DNA from: Tissierellia bacterium
Lineage (GTDB): Bacteria; Bacillota; Clostridia; Tissierellales; Peptoniphilaceae
Length of the DNA: 44,440 bases
Direction of reading: 5' to 3'
Assembly: GCA_012728335.1 (NCBI GenBank)
Contig: JAAYFG010000122.1
Location: forward strand, 1 to 44,440
Shown here: positions 1-7,765 of the stretch, one piece after another
How the letters are laid out: each line of letters opens with the position of its first letter
Numbering within the stretch: position 1 is the first letter of the stretch
Position numbers and translations under genes: made by a program
The notes under the pieces: model-generated
Seen by the model: only the letters and a program-made list of their open reading frames with translations
Databases searched by the model: none
Told to the model about the DNA's origin: nothing

Positions 1-157
1 ATTACCAGCAGGAATTGAAATGGTAATGCCAGGAGACAACGCTACATTTACTGTAGAATTAATTACACCAATCGCTATGGAAGAAGGCGGAAGATTCGCT
101 ATTAGAGAAGGTGGAAGAACTGTAGGAGCAGGTGTTGTAACGAAAATCCTTGGATAA
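1..157 (+). CDS. tuf: Elongation factor Tu, C-terminal end (partial)
   Basis: Reading from base 2, the frame gives the last 51 residues of EF-Tu and ends in TAA at 155-157. EF-Tu is the GTPase that delivers aminoacyl-tRNA to the ribosome. The visible part is the end of domain 3, with the family's nearly invariant tail: PGDN, the strand ending ELITPIAME, then [19 protein letters not shown] and a final KILG. The 5' part lies outside the window. A terminator follows directly, so this is the end of its transcription unit. Confidence 0.97.
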   Translation, partial: LPAGIEMVMPGDNATFTVELITPIAMEEGGRFAIREGGRTVGAGVVTKILG

Positions 158-169
158 ATTCTTTAAAAT

Positions 170-206
170 AAAGAGCAGTCCAATGTGGCTGCTCTTTATT
201 TTTATA
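170..206 (+). terminator. Intrinsic terminator after tuf
   Basis: The arms AAAGAGCAG (170-178) and CTGCTCTTT (189-197) are perfectly complementary with a 10-nt loop, and a T-rich run follows. This closes the tuf transcription unit. Confidence 0.9.
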
Positions 207-228
207 ATATTCTAGAGGGAGGTATGAG

Positions 229-897
229 ATGAGTTTAGACAACAAATCTTCTGAATATAGACCTATGTATGAGAAAATTGCAATAGACATAGCATATTCA
301 ATCGCAAATGGGGAATATAAAGTCAATGAGATGCTTAGTGGCCGTTCTTCAATGGCCAGTAAATATGAAGCATCTCCTGAAACTGTTAGAAGAGCAATAA
401 AAATCATTGAAGAATTTGGGATAGTAGAATCATTACCTAGACGAGGAGTAATAATAAAATCGGTAGGTGCGGCAAATGAATTTTTAAATGAGATGAAAGA
501 CAAAGATAGAATCCTTTCAATGAGAGAAGATGTGAACAAACTATATGAAGATAGATTGGCAATAGACACTAGAATTCTGAATGTATTAGACGAAATAATA
601 GAACAGTCCATTACATTTAGAAACTCAGGGATAATATATCCACTAGAATTTTCAGTAACATCCAAGAGTAATGTTGTTGGGAGAACTATTGGCTCAATTC
701 AGTTTTGGAAACATACTGGCGCAACAATCATTGGTGTAAAGCGAAATGATAGGTTATTGCTTTCTCCTGGACCGGAATTTATCTTTTTAGAAGGTGACAC
801 AGTATATTATGTTGCTAATAGAATAGGGGTAACGGGAATTATAAATGATTACATAAATACTCCTATTGAAGAAATAGAAGAGAAAATAGAGGAATAA
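229..897 (+). CDS. BusR-like GntR-family regulator with C-terminal TrkA_C/RCK_C domain
   Basis: This 222-residue regulator has an N-terminal GntR-type winged helix (about residues 10-75: YEKIAIDIAYSIANGEY, then a recognition segment SPETVRRAIKIIEEFGIVES). A helical, coiled-coil-like linker follows (about 85-135), then a TrkA_C/RCK_C domain (about 145-210, including GRTIGSIQFWKHTGATIIGV and LEGDTVYYVA). The same domain order defines BusR of streptococci and lactococci, a repressor of osmolyte uptake that responds to cyclic di-AMP. The RCK_C domain suggests the same ligand here, but that is inference. The ATG is preceded by GGGAGG. No busAB genes are adjacent, so its target may lie elsewhere or be the next operon. 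Confidence 0.85.
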   Translation: MSLDNKSSEYRPMYEKIAIDIAYSIANGEYKVNEMLSGRSSMASKYEASPETVRRAIKIIEEFGIVESLPRRGVIIKSVGAANEFLNEMKDKDRILSMREDVNKLYEDRLAIDTRILNVLDEIIEQSITFRNSGIIYPLEFSVTSKSNVVGRTIGSIQFWKHTGATIIGVKRNDRLLLSPGPEFIFLEGDTVYYVANRIGVTGIINDYINTPIEEIEEKIEE

Positions 898-921
898 TTC
901 AACTAAGACTAATTTTATTAC

Positions 922-949
922 AGTTATTTTAACTTTAATTAAAATAACT
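922..949. promoter_or_regulatory. 11-bp inverted repeat abutting the T-box operon promoter
   Basis: AGTTATTTTAA (922-932) and TTAAAATAACT (939-949) form a perfect inverted repeat around a 6-nt spacer. It ends one base before the -35 box at 951. No T tract follows, so it is a poor terminator; an operator for a dimeric repressor is possible. The BusR-like gene just upstream is an obvious but untested candidate. Confidence 0.45.
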
Positions 950-950
950 A

Positions 951-979
951 TTGACATTCTACTGAAAAACCTTTAATAT
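951..979 (+). promoter_or_regulatory. Sigma-A-type promoter of the T-box/ABC transporter operon
   Basis: TTGACA (951-956) and TAATAT (974-979) are separated by exactly 17 bp, close to the consensus. Transcription would begin near 986 and run into the T-box leader. Confidence 0.85.
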
Positions 980-994
980 ATTAAATATAGTTAA

Positions 995-1252
995 AATACT
1001 TTGAAAGAGAAAAAAATACAGAAAGAATTCTAGAGAGCTGATGATGGTGGAAATTCAGTATTAAATATGTATATAATATTCACTCTTGAGTAGGCGAGCT
1101 AAAGTAATAGTAGGCTTGATTCGGGTACTTCCCGTTATAGAGGTTAGGACTAGTAGGTCTGAAGTGATGGAGCAATCCATAATTAGGGTGGTACCGCGGA
1201 ATATATATCTTTCGTCCCTATGCACATTAGCATAGGAACGGAAGATTTTTTT
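995..1252 (+). promoter_or_regulatory. T-box riboswitch, apparent specifier UUC (Phe)
   Basis: The leader contains the T-box signature AGGGTGGTACCGCGG at 1185-1199. Before it lies a Stem I whose distal part is AGAGAGCTGATGATGGTGG (from 1033). The terminator is the hairpin 1209-1244 followed by a T run. In the Met T-box at 41957 of this window the specifier ATG is followed by ACTCC; at the equivalent place here TTC (1079-1081) is followed by ACTCT. The specifier therefore appears to be UUC, read by tRNA-Phe. T-boxes allow read-through when the cognate tRNA is uncharged, so transporter expression should rise under phenylalanine starvation. The T-box call is firm; the specifier assignment is inferred from the alignment. 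Confidence 0.93.
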
Positions 1253-1283
1253 ATTACTATCATAAATTACAGGAGGAAGAAAG

Positions 1284-2264
1284 ATGACAAAAATTAAGAA
1301 GTTAATAATCACGATGGCAATTATGAGTACATTATTAGTAGGATGTGGGAAAAAAGAAGTAGAAGAAGTCAAAACTGGTGATACTACATACACTATAGGA
1401 ATAAATCAGTTAATGGAGCACAAGGCACTAGAGGATGCTAAACAAGGCTTTATAGACGGTCTTGAAGAATTAGGTGTAGATGTAGAAATTGTAGATAAAA
1501 ATGCACAAGGTGAAATTGCAAATGCAACTACCATAGCACAAAAATTTGTATCAGATGATGTGGATATGATGTTTGCAATTGCCACACCGGCGGCACAGGC
1601 ATCAGCAAGAGCAAGTAGCGAGATACCTATACTTTTCACTGCAGTAACAGATGCAGAAGGAGCAAAACTTGTAAAGACCAATGATGCACCTGGTGGAAAT
1701 GTGACGGGAACTATAGATGCAGCAGATGTTAAGTCTCAACTGGAGATGTTCAAAGAATTAGATCCAAACATCGAAAACATAGGAATCATATATAATCTAA
1801 ACGAACAAAACAGTATCGTTCAAGTTGAAGAAGTAGAATCATTAGTTGACGAATTGGGACTTGTTCTTAAAACCATAGGTTTAGATAGCATTAACGACAT
1901 ATCGCAAGGAGTTAGAAGCCTTTTAAAAGATGTAGATGCAGTTTATATAGTTTCTGACAATATGATAGCAAATTCAATTGATTTACTGGCTCCTGAGCTA
2001 ATTAAAAACAAAATCATATCTATTTCAGCAGAAGAATCACAAGTAGCTGGTGGGATACTTATGACAAATGGACTTAAATATTATGACTTAGGAAAAATAA
2101 CAGCTAATATGGCAAAAGAGATTTTAGTAGATGGAAAAGATCCAAGTGAAATGGCAGTTAGAATGGCTGAAGATAAAACAATAGTAGTAAATAGAAAAAC
2201 TATGGAAGCATTGGGAATAGATGAAAATCATCCACTATTTGCAGATGCAGAATTCGTAGATTAA
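1284..2264 (+). CDS. ABC transporter substrate-binding lipoprotein (TrpX/COG2984 type)
   Basis: This 326-residue protein has a lipoprotein signal peptide: KIKK, a hydrophobic stretch, then lipobox LLVGC with Cys21 as the lipidated residue. The mature part is a two-lobe type-1 periplasmic-binding fold of the COG2984 family. Recognisable segments are YTIGINQLMEHKALED, the first-lobe MMFAIATPAAQ, PILFTAVTDAEGAKLV, VTGT, and the late SAEESQVAGGILMTNG. Members of this family bind aromatic amino acids such as Trp and Phe. It is the first gene of a three-gene operon with permease and ATPase under the T-box; GGAGG precedes the ATG. The Phe-type specifier suggests phenylalanine as ligand, which is inference. 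Confidence 0.9.
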   Translation: MTKIKKLIITMAIMSTLLVGCGKKEVEEVKTGDTTYTIGINQLMEHKALEDAKQGFIDGLEELGVDVEIVDKNAQGEIANATTIAQKFVSDDVDMMFAIATPAAQASARASSEIPILFTAVTDAEGAKLVKTNDAPGGNVTGTIDAADVKSQLEMFKELDPNIENIGIIYNLNEQNSIVQVEEVESLVDELGLVLKTIGLDSINDISQGVRSLLKDVDAVYIVSDNMIANSIDLLAPELIKNKIISISAEESQVAGGILMTNGLKYYDLGKITANMAKEILVDGKDPSEMAVRMAEDKTIVVNRKTMEALGIDENHPLFADAEFVD

Positions 2265-2290
2265 TAAATAGATTTTGACGGAGGTAAGTA

Positions 2291-3172
2291 ATGGAATTAG
2301 CATTATCGGCTTTGGAGCAAGGGCTTATATATTCAGTATTAGCAATGGGAGTGTTTATATCCTATAAAATTTTAAAAGTATCAGACCTAACGGTGGAAAG
2401 CTCCTTTCCATTTGGCGCATTATTATTCGCGAAACTAATAACTATGGGTTTAAACCCTATAGTTGCAACAGTACTAGTATTTGTGATAGGAACGCTAACT
2501 GGACTTTTGACAGCGCTATTACACATTGGATTAAAAGTAGATGCACTATTAGCAGGTATATTGACGATGACCATGCTTTACTCAGTGAATTTAAAAATCA
2601 ATGGATACCCCAATGTATCGTTAGTTGGAGAAAAGCTGATTTTCGACTTTACTATAACTGGAAATGAATTGTTAGATAAGATAATAGTTCTGTTGATTAT
2701 CATAGCAATAGTAAAAACGATAATAGACTTATTCTTGAAGACAGAGTACGGATATTTGTTGATAACTACAGGTGATAACAAGACACTGGTGAAATCATTA
2801 GGACAAAATGTAAACAAGTATATAGTACTCGGATTGATGTTGGCAAATGGACTTGTTGCACTTAGTGGATCGCTTTTAGCACAATCCAATAGTTTCGCAG
2901 ATATAACTATGGGACAGTCCATAATAGTAGATGCACTTGCAGCAATAATTATTGGAGACACTATTCTTAGGAGTAGAAATTTAAGAGGAACTACAAGAGC
3001 CATAATAGGGGCAGTAATATATAGGGCAATAGGTGCTATAGCAATAGATATGGGACTTATTCCACAGGACTTAAAATTGGTAAAGGGAATTATAGTAGTA
3101 CTATTTATTGCATACAATAATGGATATGCGAAAGTACAAAATAAAAAGAAGGGGAGACTAAACAATGCTTAG
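2291..3172 (+). CDS. ABC transporter permease (TrpY/COG4120 type)
   Basis: This 293-residue integral membrane protein has roughly eight to nine hydrophobic segments spread over residues 10-285. It belongs to the COG4120 permease family that pairs with COG2984 binding proteins. The N-terminal ALEQGLIYSVLAMGVFISYKIL and the motif DLTVESSFPFGA are typical of that family, as is the late LRGTTRAIIGAVIYRAI. It forms the membrane channel of the importer. It starts 26 bases after the binding-protein gene with GGAGG upstream, and its end overlaps the ATPase gene by 8 bases, indicating translational coupling. Confidence 0.9.
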   Translation: MELALSALEQGLIYSVLAMGVFISYKILKVSDLTVESSFPFGALLFAKLITMGLNPIVATVLVFVIGTLTGLLTALLHIGLKVDALLAGILTMTMLYSVNLKINGYPNVSLVGEKLIFDFTITGNELLDKIIVLLIIIAIVKTIIDLFLKTEYGYLLITTGDNKTLVKSLGQNVNKYIVLGLMLANGLVALSGSLLAQSNSFADITMGQSIIVDALAAIIIGDTILRSRNLRGTTRAIIGAVIYRAIGAIAIDMGLIPQDLKLVKGIIVVLFIAYNNGYAKVQNKKKGRLNNA

Positions 3173-3935
3173 TGTAAAAAATTTATATAAGAGTTTCAAT
3201 ATAGGAACGGAATTTGAAAATAATATATTTGAAGGCTTGAACCTTGAACTAAGTGATAATACGGCAACAGCTATTATAGGTTCCAATGGATGTGGCAAGT
3301 CTACTCTTTTGAACTTAATTGCTGGAACTTTAGAAACTGATTCAGGAAGTATCTCAATAGACGGTGAAGATATAAGTAGACTGAGAGAAGAAAAGCGCTC
3401 AAATTACTTTGGTAGAGTCTATCAAGACCCTTTTAAAGGAGTGGCTTCGTCACTTACTATTCTTGAAAACATGGCAATTGCAGATAAGAAAAATGAGAGG
3501 ATAGGACTTAGATGGCTAGTTAAGAAAGATAGAATTGAGTACTATAAAACACTATTAGAAACTCTTGATTTAGGTCTTGAGAACCATATAAATACAAAGG
3601 TTTCGCTTCTATCAGGCGGACAGAGACAATCACTTTCATTATTGATGGCGACTATGAAATATCCTAAAGTCTTGCTTTTAGATGAACATACGGCAGCACT
3701 GGACCCTAAGACATCAAATGTAGTAATGGATAAAACAGCTGATTTAATAAGAAGTAATGGAATGACAACACTTATGATTACTCATAATATGGAAGATGCA
3801 GTAAATTATTCAGATAGGATTATTATGCTAGATGAAGGAGAAATAGTTTTAGATGAAAAAAGCTCAAAATTAACTGCAGAAGATTTAAATCAAATATATC
3901 GTGAAAAAATGAGTAGATTCAATATAGCTATATGA
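3165..3935 (+). CDS. ABC transporter ATP-binding protein (TrpZ/COG1101 type)
   Basis: This 256-residue ATPase has all ABC motifs: Walker A GSNGCGKST (residues 39-47), Q-loop YQDPF (86-90), signature LSGGQRQ (149-155), Walker B VLLLDEH (169-175), and the H-loop MITHN. It powers the amino-acid importer encoded by the two preceding genes. The glutamate after Walker B is the usual catalytic base. The gene overlaps the permease gene by 8 bases and is followed by the operon terminator. Confidence 0.93.
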   Translation: MLSVKNLYKSFNIGTEFENNIFEGLNLELSDNTATAIIGSNGCGKSTLLNLIAGTLETDSGSISIDGEDISRLREEKRSNYFGRVYQDPFKGVASSLTILENMAIADKKNERIGLRWLVKKDRIEYYKTLLETLDLGLENHINTKVSLLSGGQRQSLSLLMATMKYPKVLLLDEHTAALDPKTSNVVMDKTADLIRSNGMTTLMITHNMEDAVNYSDRIIMLDEGEIVLDEKSSKLTAEDLNQIYREKMSRFNIAI

Positions 3936-3940
3936 TATTA

Positions 3941-3971
3941 AAGAAACCTATGACAAATAGGTTTCTTTTTT
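3941..3971 (+). terminator. Intrinsic terminator of the T-box ABC operon
   Basis: AAGAAACCTAT (3941-3951) pairs with ATAGGTTTCTT (3957-3967) around a 5-nt loop, and the T run continues to 3971. Confidence 0.9.
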
Positions 3972-4043
3972 CGTCAAAAGTACATTTAGATATCACATCT
4001 AAAGGGTAATTATATAATAACGAATAAAACGAGGGGGTCTGGA

Positions 4044-5393
4044 ATGAAATTAGAGATATTTGGTTTTATTGATGAGTCCATTAACAGAATGAATGAGAAT
4101 AAAGACAAGTATAGAATAGCAAATAGAGAATTGAGGGCATTTTTCTTGAACCTTTTCTCTGAAGAAGACTTTTTTTTGAATATTCACTCAAGGGTCAAAA
4201 CGACTGAAAGCTTGAGGGAGAAAATACTTAGAAACAATTTTTACTTAAAATATAGAACACCTGATAAGATGTTTGAAGAATTATCTGATCTTTTGGGAGT
4301 CAGGATTGAATGTAGATTTATAGAAGACGAAGAAAAAGTGTTCATGGCATTAAGCGACTTATTTACTATAGAAGGCGAAAACGGTTTTTTCACTTCTGAA
4401 CTAAATGATAGAATTTATTTAAAACTAGATGAAGAACAGCCACAGTATCAGAGAAACGGTTTTGAAATTTACAAAATCGACGGATACTGTGTTTATGATG
4501 GAGAAAAATATAATTTTGAATTGCAGATCAAGTCTATGGTAAATGTATTTTGGGGAGATATAGACCATAGAATACTGTATAAAAACTATAATTATATGCT
4601 AACTGAGAGCTTTCTAAAAGATATGATGCACTCTATAAGAGACAATCTTGCGCTTATAGATAGACAATTAATGGTGGTATATGACCATATAAACAATATG
4701 GATGCTTCAGTTGCAGTACATAATTCTCAACAGTTAAGTTCAGTGCTTTCCAAGAGTATTCATGATATATATATGCATAGGACCCGTGAGGAGCTAGGAT
4801 TTGTAGTTGACTTTAAAAATACTACAGACGTAATAGTAAATTATCTTCTAATGAAAGATCAAAATGGCGGAATGCCAAACTATGGAACTAACTTTTTGAA
4901 CTTGCTTAATAAACTAAACGAAGTTGAGAAAGATGAGATTTGTTTTGACTGTTATCTACAGTTTGAAACAGATCCTGTATTCAATGACAACTATACTCGC
5001 TCAATAGGTAATAAATTATTAAGTGCGATAAATAATGACTTTAGATGGAATCTCTTCTTTAGAATTATATTTGACCTTCAAGAAGGCACGAATACCGAAA
5101 AGTTTGAAAGTTTTGTACTATTTTTGAGATATAGATTTTCTGAAGGTATTAATGTATTATTAAATGAGAGTATGATAGATGATGAATTGAAAAGCAAGAT
5201 AAGTCATTACACTATAGAGACGATAGTAGAAAGATTTTGTAGAGATGTAGAGATTGACTTTATAGACAATCACAATATTCAGAAAATCAATTCTATAGTG
5301 AAAACATATATTAGCAGAATTAATGATTATGACGACTGGACAAAGAATAAGGACAAAGTAAGAGAATTGATTATAAATTACAAATGTGAATAA
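4044..5393 (+). CDS. Divergent RelA/SpoT-domain protein with unassigned C-terminal region
   Basis: The first ~185 of 449 residues resemble the (p)ppGpp synthetase fold of small alarmone synthetases. Visible motifs are HSRVKTTESLREKI (from residue 48), ELSDLLGVRIECRF (79-92), FELQIKS with the conserved Glu (158-164), then VFWGDIDHRILYK (168-180). The substrate-binding G-loop, usually Y-x-S-x-H after NG, reads NGFEIYKIDGY (138-148), so the key Tyr/Ser/His are not in place. Whether it makes alarmone is therefore uncertain. Residues ~190-449 are helical and match no domain I recognise; there is no HD hydrolase, TGS or ACT domain. It is a single gene with terminators before it and pepD 13 bases after. 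Confidence 0.7.
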   Translation: MKLEIFGFIDESINRMNENKDKYRIANRELRAFFLNLFSEEDFFLNIHSRVKTTESLREKILRNNFYLKYRTPDKMFEELSDLLGVRIECRFIEDEEKVFMALSDLFTIEGENGFFTSELNDRIYLKLDEEQPQYQRNGFEIYKIDGYCVYDGEKYNFELQIKSMVNVFWGDIDHRILYKNYNYMLTESFLKDMMHSIRDNLALIDRQLMVVYDHINNMDASVAVHNSQQLSSVLSKSIHDIYMHRTREELGFVVDFKNTTDVIVNYLLMKDQNGGMPNYGTNFLNLLNKLNEVEKDEICFDCYLQFETDPVFNDNYTRSIGNKLLSAINNDFRWNLFFRIIFDLQEGTNTEKFESFVLFLRYRFSEGINVLLNESMIDDELKSKISHYTIETIVERFCRDVEIDFIDNHNIQKINSIVKTYISRINDYDDWTKNKDKVRELIINYKCE

Positions 5394-5406
5394 GAAAGGT
5401 GATTAG

Positions 5407-6852
5407 ATGTCATTAGAACAATTGAGAGATGAAAGAGTGTTTTACCATTTTGAAGAATTGACTAAGATACCAAGATGCTCAAAAAATGAAGAACAAATTA
5501 GTAATTATCTTTATGACTTTGGAGTAAGTTTGGGCTTAGAGACCCATCGTGACAAAGCGATGAATATAATAATAAAGAAACCAGCATCAGTTGGATATGA
5601 AGACAAGCCAGCAGTTATAATACAAGGTCATATGGACATGGTTTGTGAGAAAAATGAGACATGCGACATTAATTTTGACACAGATCCAATAATTGCTGAA
5701 GTAGATGGAGATTTTGTAGTAGCTAGAGAAACCACATTAGGAGCAGACAATGGAATAGCTGTTGCTATGGGGATGGCAATACTTGAAGATAATTCCTTAA
5801 AACATCCAAAAATAGAATTGTTAGTAACTACAGATGAAGAAACTAGTATGACTGGAGCAAATAATTTAGAGAGTAAGTATTTAGAAGGAACGAGATTATT
5901 AAATATTGACTCAGAAGAAGAAGGCGTTGCTACTGTAAGTTGTGCAGGTGGAGAAAGAGACAATCTAAAATTACCTATAGTAAGAAATTCGACAGAAGAA
6001 TTTGTTGAATTGTATAAAATTACAGTTGGAGGTCTTCTTGGAGGACACTCAGGAATAGATATAGACACTGGTAGAGGAAATGCAAATAAACTTTTGGGAA
6101 GAGCGCTTTATACGGTTTATAAAGATATAGACTTTAGAGTAGTTGATATAGAGGGTGGTTCCAAAGACAATGCAATACCAAGACTTGCATCAGCAACAAT
6201 TGCTATTGCTTCGGAAGATGCTAAGAAATTAGAAGAAATAATTATTGGTTTGAATAGTGATTATAAAAATGAATACACTCATACTGATAGTGGTGTTGAA
6301 TTATCAATAGAGAAAACTGATAGTGAATTAAATCCAATGGATGAAGAAACTACTGAAAACATAATTAGTCTATTGATTTTAATACCTAATGGAGTTAACA
6401 CTCTAAGTCCTACCATAGAAGGGCTGGTAGAAAGTTCAACTAATTTAGGAGTCGTGACAGTTGAAGGAGACTTTGTAGTATTTAAAAATGCGCCTAGAAG
6501 TGCCCTAGAATCGATTAAAGAGGAAATAGTGGACAAGTTTGAGTTATTGGCTGATTTATTTGGTGGAGAGGTAATTAGGACTTCTAGTTATCCAGCATGG
6601 GAATATCAAGAAGATTCTGAACTTAAAGATTTAGTTCTTAAAACCTATAAGGATATGTTTGGTAAGGATATGGTTATTTCAGCTACTCATGGTGGTTTGG
6701 AATGTGGATTATTCAAAGAGGTAATAGGAGATATTGAAATGATTTCAATAGGACCAGATATTTTCTCACCACATGCACCAGGAGAAAAAATGAGCATTTC
6801 TTCTGTTAGAAGAACTTATGATTTAGTTAGACAAATATTAGAAAATATGTAG
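5407..6852 (+). CDS. pepD: Aminoacyl-histidine dipeptidase (PepD, M20 family)
   Basis: This 481-residue cytosolic zinc dipeptidase cleaves dipeptides such as Xaa-His, a useful step for a peptide-fermenting organism. Metal and catalytic motifs are in order: QGHMDMV with His75 and Asp77, LGADNGIA with Asp114, TDEETSMTGA with the Glu pair 144-145, NIDSEEEG with the metal-binding Asp, and THGGLECG near the C-terminus with the last His. Length matches the PepD family. GAAAGGTGA lies upstream of the ATG. It follows the RelA/SpoT-like gene by 13 bases and could be cotranscribed with it. Confidence 0.95.
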   Translation: MSLEQLRDERVFYHFEELTKIPRCSKNEEQISNYLYDFGVSLGLETHRDKAMNIIIKKPASVGYEDKPAVIIQGHMDMVCEKNETCDINFDTDPIIAEVDGDFVVARETTLGADNGIAVAMGMAILEDNSLKHPKIELLVTTDEETSMTGANNLESKYLEGTRLLNIDSEEEGVATVSCAGGERDNLKLPIVRNSTEEFVELYKITVGGLLGGHSGIDIDTGRGNANKLLGRALYTVYKDIDFRVVDIEGGSKDNAIPRLASATIAIASEDAKKLEEIIIGLNSDYKNEYTHTDSGVELSIEKTDSELNPMDEETTENIISLLILIPNGVNTLSPTIEGLVESSTNLGVVTVEGDFVVFKNAPRSALESIKEEIVDKFELLADLFGGEVIRTSSYPAWEYQEDSELKDLVLKTYKDMFGKDMVISATHGGLECGLFKEVIGDIEMISIGPDIFSPHAPGEKMSISSVRRTYDLVRQILENM

Positions 6853-6907
6853 TATAAAAAAGCTTTGTTATATGGTAATATGTATTTAAACTAAAGGAGG
6901 AATTATT

Positions 6908-7261
6908 ATGACTGAAAAAGATACAAACACTTGTGGATGCTGTGGATGTGGAGAACACGATCACGAGCATGACCACGATCATGGAGAAATAGAATTAGAA
7001 ACTATGCTTTTAACATTTGAAGATGAGAATGGTGAAGACGTAGAATTGGAATTAGGAGTAATGGATATATTTGAAGTAGATGGAAAAGAATATATTGCAT
7101 TAGTTCTACCAGAAGACGAAGAAAATGAAGAAGAGTTTTTCGTTTATCTTTATAGTGAAGATGAAGACGGAGAGCCTATCCTAGACGTTATTGAAAACGA
7201 TGACGACTTTGATAAAGTAAGTGTAAAATTTGAAGAATTATTCTTCATGGACGAAGAGTAA
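6908..7261 (+). CDS. DUF1292 protein with Cys/His-rich N-terminal head
   Basis: This is a 117-residue, very acidic protein. Residues about 30-117 match the DUF1292 (YrzB-like) pattern: LLTFEDENGEDVELE, VDGKEYIALVLPED, then FVYLYSEDEDG. Its role is unknown. Before this domain sits a compact head, CGCCGCGEHDHEHDHDHG (residues 9-26), with four Cys and five His alternating with acidic residues, which looks like a metal-binding or metal-chaperone tail. AAAGGAGG precedes the ATG. The head is not required by the DUF1292 fold and is the odd feature. Confidence 0.85.
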   Translation: MTEKDTNTCGCCGCGEHDHEHDHDHGEIELETMLLTFEDENGEDVELELGVMDIFEVDGKEYIALVLPEDEENEEEFFVYLYSEDEDGEPILDVIENDDDFDKVSVKFEELFFMDEE

Positions 7262-7315
7262 AAATATTGGGGATTTGTGTGCAAACACAGTCCCTTTCTA
7301 TACTGGAGAGATAAT

Positions 7316-7765
7316 ATGAATTACGATTTTAAAATGGAAAGCACCAATGGTGAAATACTGAGCTTAGATGACTTTAAGGGCAAGTATTTAGTACTTTATT
7401 TCTATCCGAAAGACAATACTTCTGGATGTACTACAGAGGCACTAGAATTCTCAGAACTATATGATGAATTCAAAGCACTAGATGTTGAAGTTGTAGGAGT
7501 GAGTAGAGACTCAATAAGAACTCATAATAATTTCAAAGATAAACATTCAATACCCTTTATGTTGTTATCAGATCCGGAAAGAGAAGTTTTTGAAAGACTT
7601 GGTTTATTAAAACCTAAGAAAATGTATGGGAAAGATGTAATAGGAACTATTAGATCAACATTCATTTTCGATAAAGACTCAAATATGATTAAAGAATATA
7701 GAGATGTAAAACCATTAGGGCACGCAGAAGAAGTACTTAATTATATAAAGGAAAATGTGATTTAA
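7316..7765 (+). CDS. bcp: Peroxiredoxin of the Bcp/PrxQ type
   Basis: This 149-residue thioredoxin-fold peroxidase reduces hydroperoxides. I start at ATG 7316 because GGAGAG lies just upstream and the family begins this way; an upstream in-frame ATG at 7277 would add 13 unlikely residues. The active site is FYPKDNTSGCTTEA with the peroxidatic Cys38. The resolving Cys that many Bcp proteins carry five residues later is absent (position occupied in EALEF), so it should act as a 1-Cys enzyme or use another thiol. The C-terminal half has the usual LLSDPEREVFERLG and TFIFDKD. The stop overlaps the start of the radical SAM gene. Confidence 0.92.
   Translation: MNYDFKMESTNGEILSLDDFKGKYLVLYFYPKDNTSGCTTEALEFSELYDEFKALDVEVVGVSRDSIRTHNNFKDKHSIPFMLLSDPEREVFERLGLLKPKKMYGKDVIGTIRSTFIFDKDSNMIKEYRDVKPLGHAEEVLNYIKENVI

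Noticed and set aside
102-665. Minus-strand frame of about 187 codons over the end of tuf and the BusR-like gene
   Set aside because: It is antisense to two recognised genes, spans the tuf terminator and has no family features.
2578-3165. Minus-strand frame opposite the permease gene
   Set aside because: Hydrophobic antisense of a membrane-protein gene; no start signals and no independent support.
7270-7297. Hairpin between the DUF1292 and bcp genes as a terminator
   Set aside because: The stem has a bulge and no T tract follows; at most a weak attenuator.
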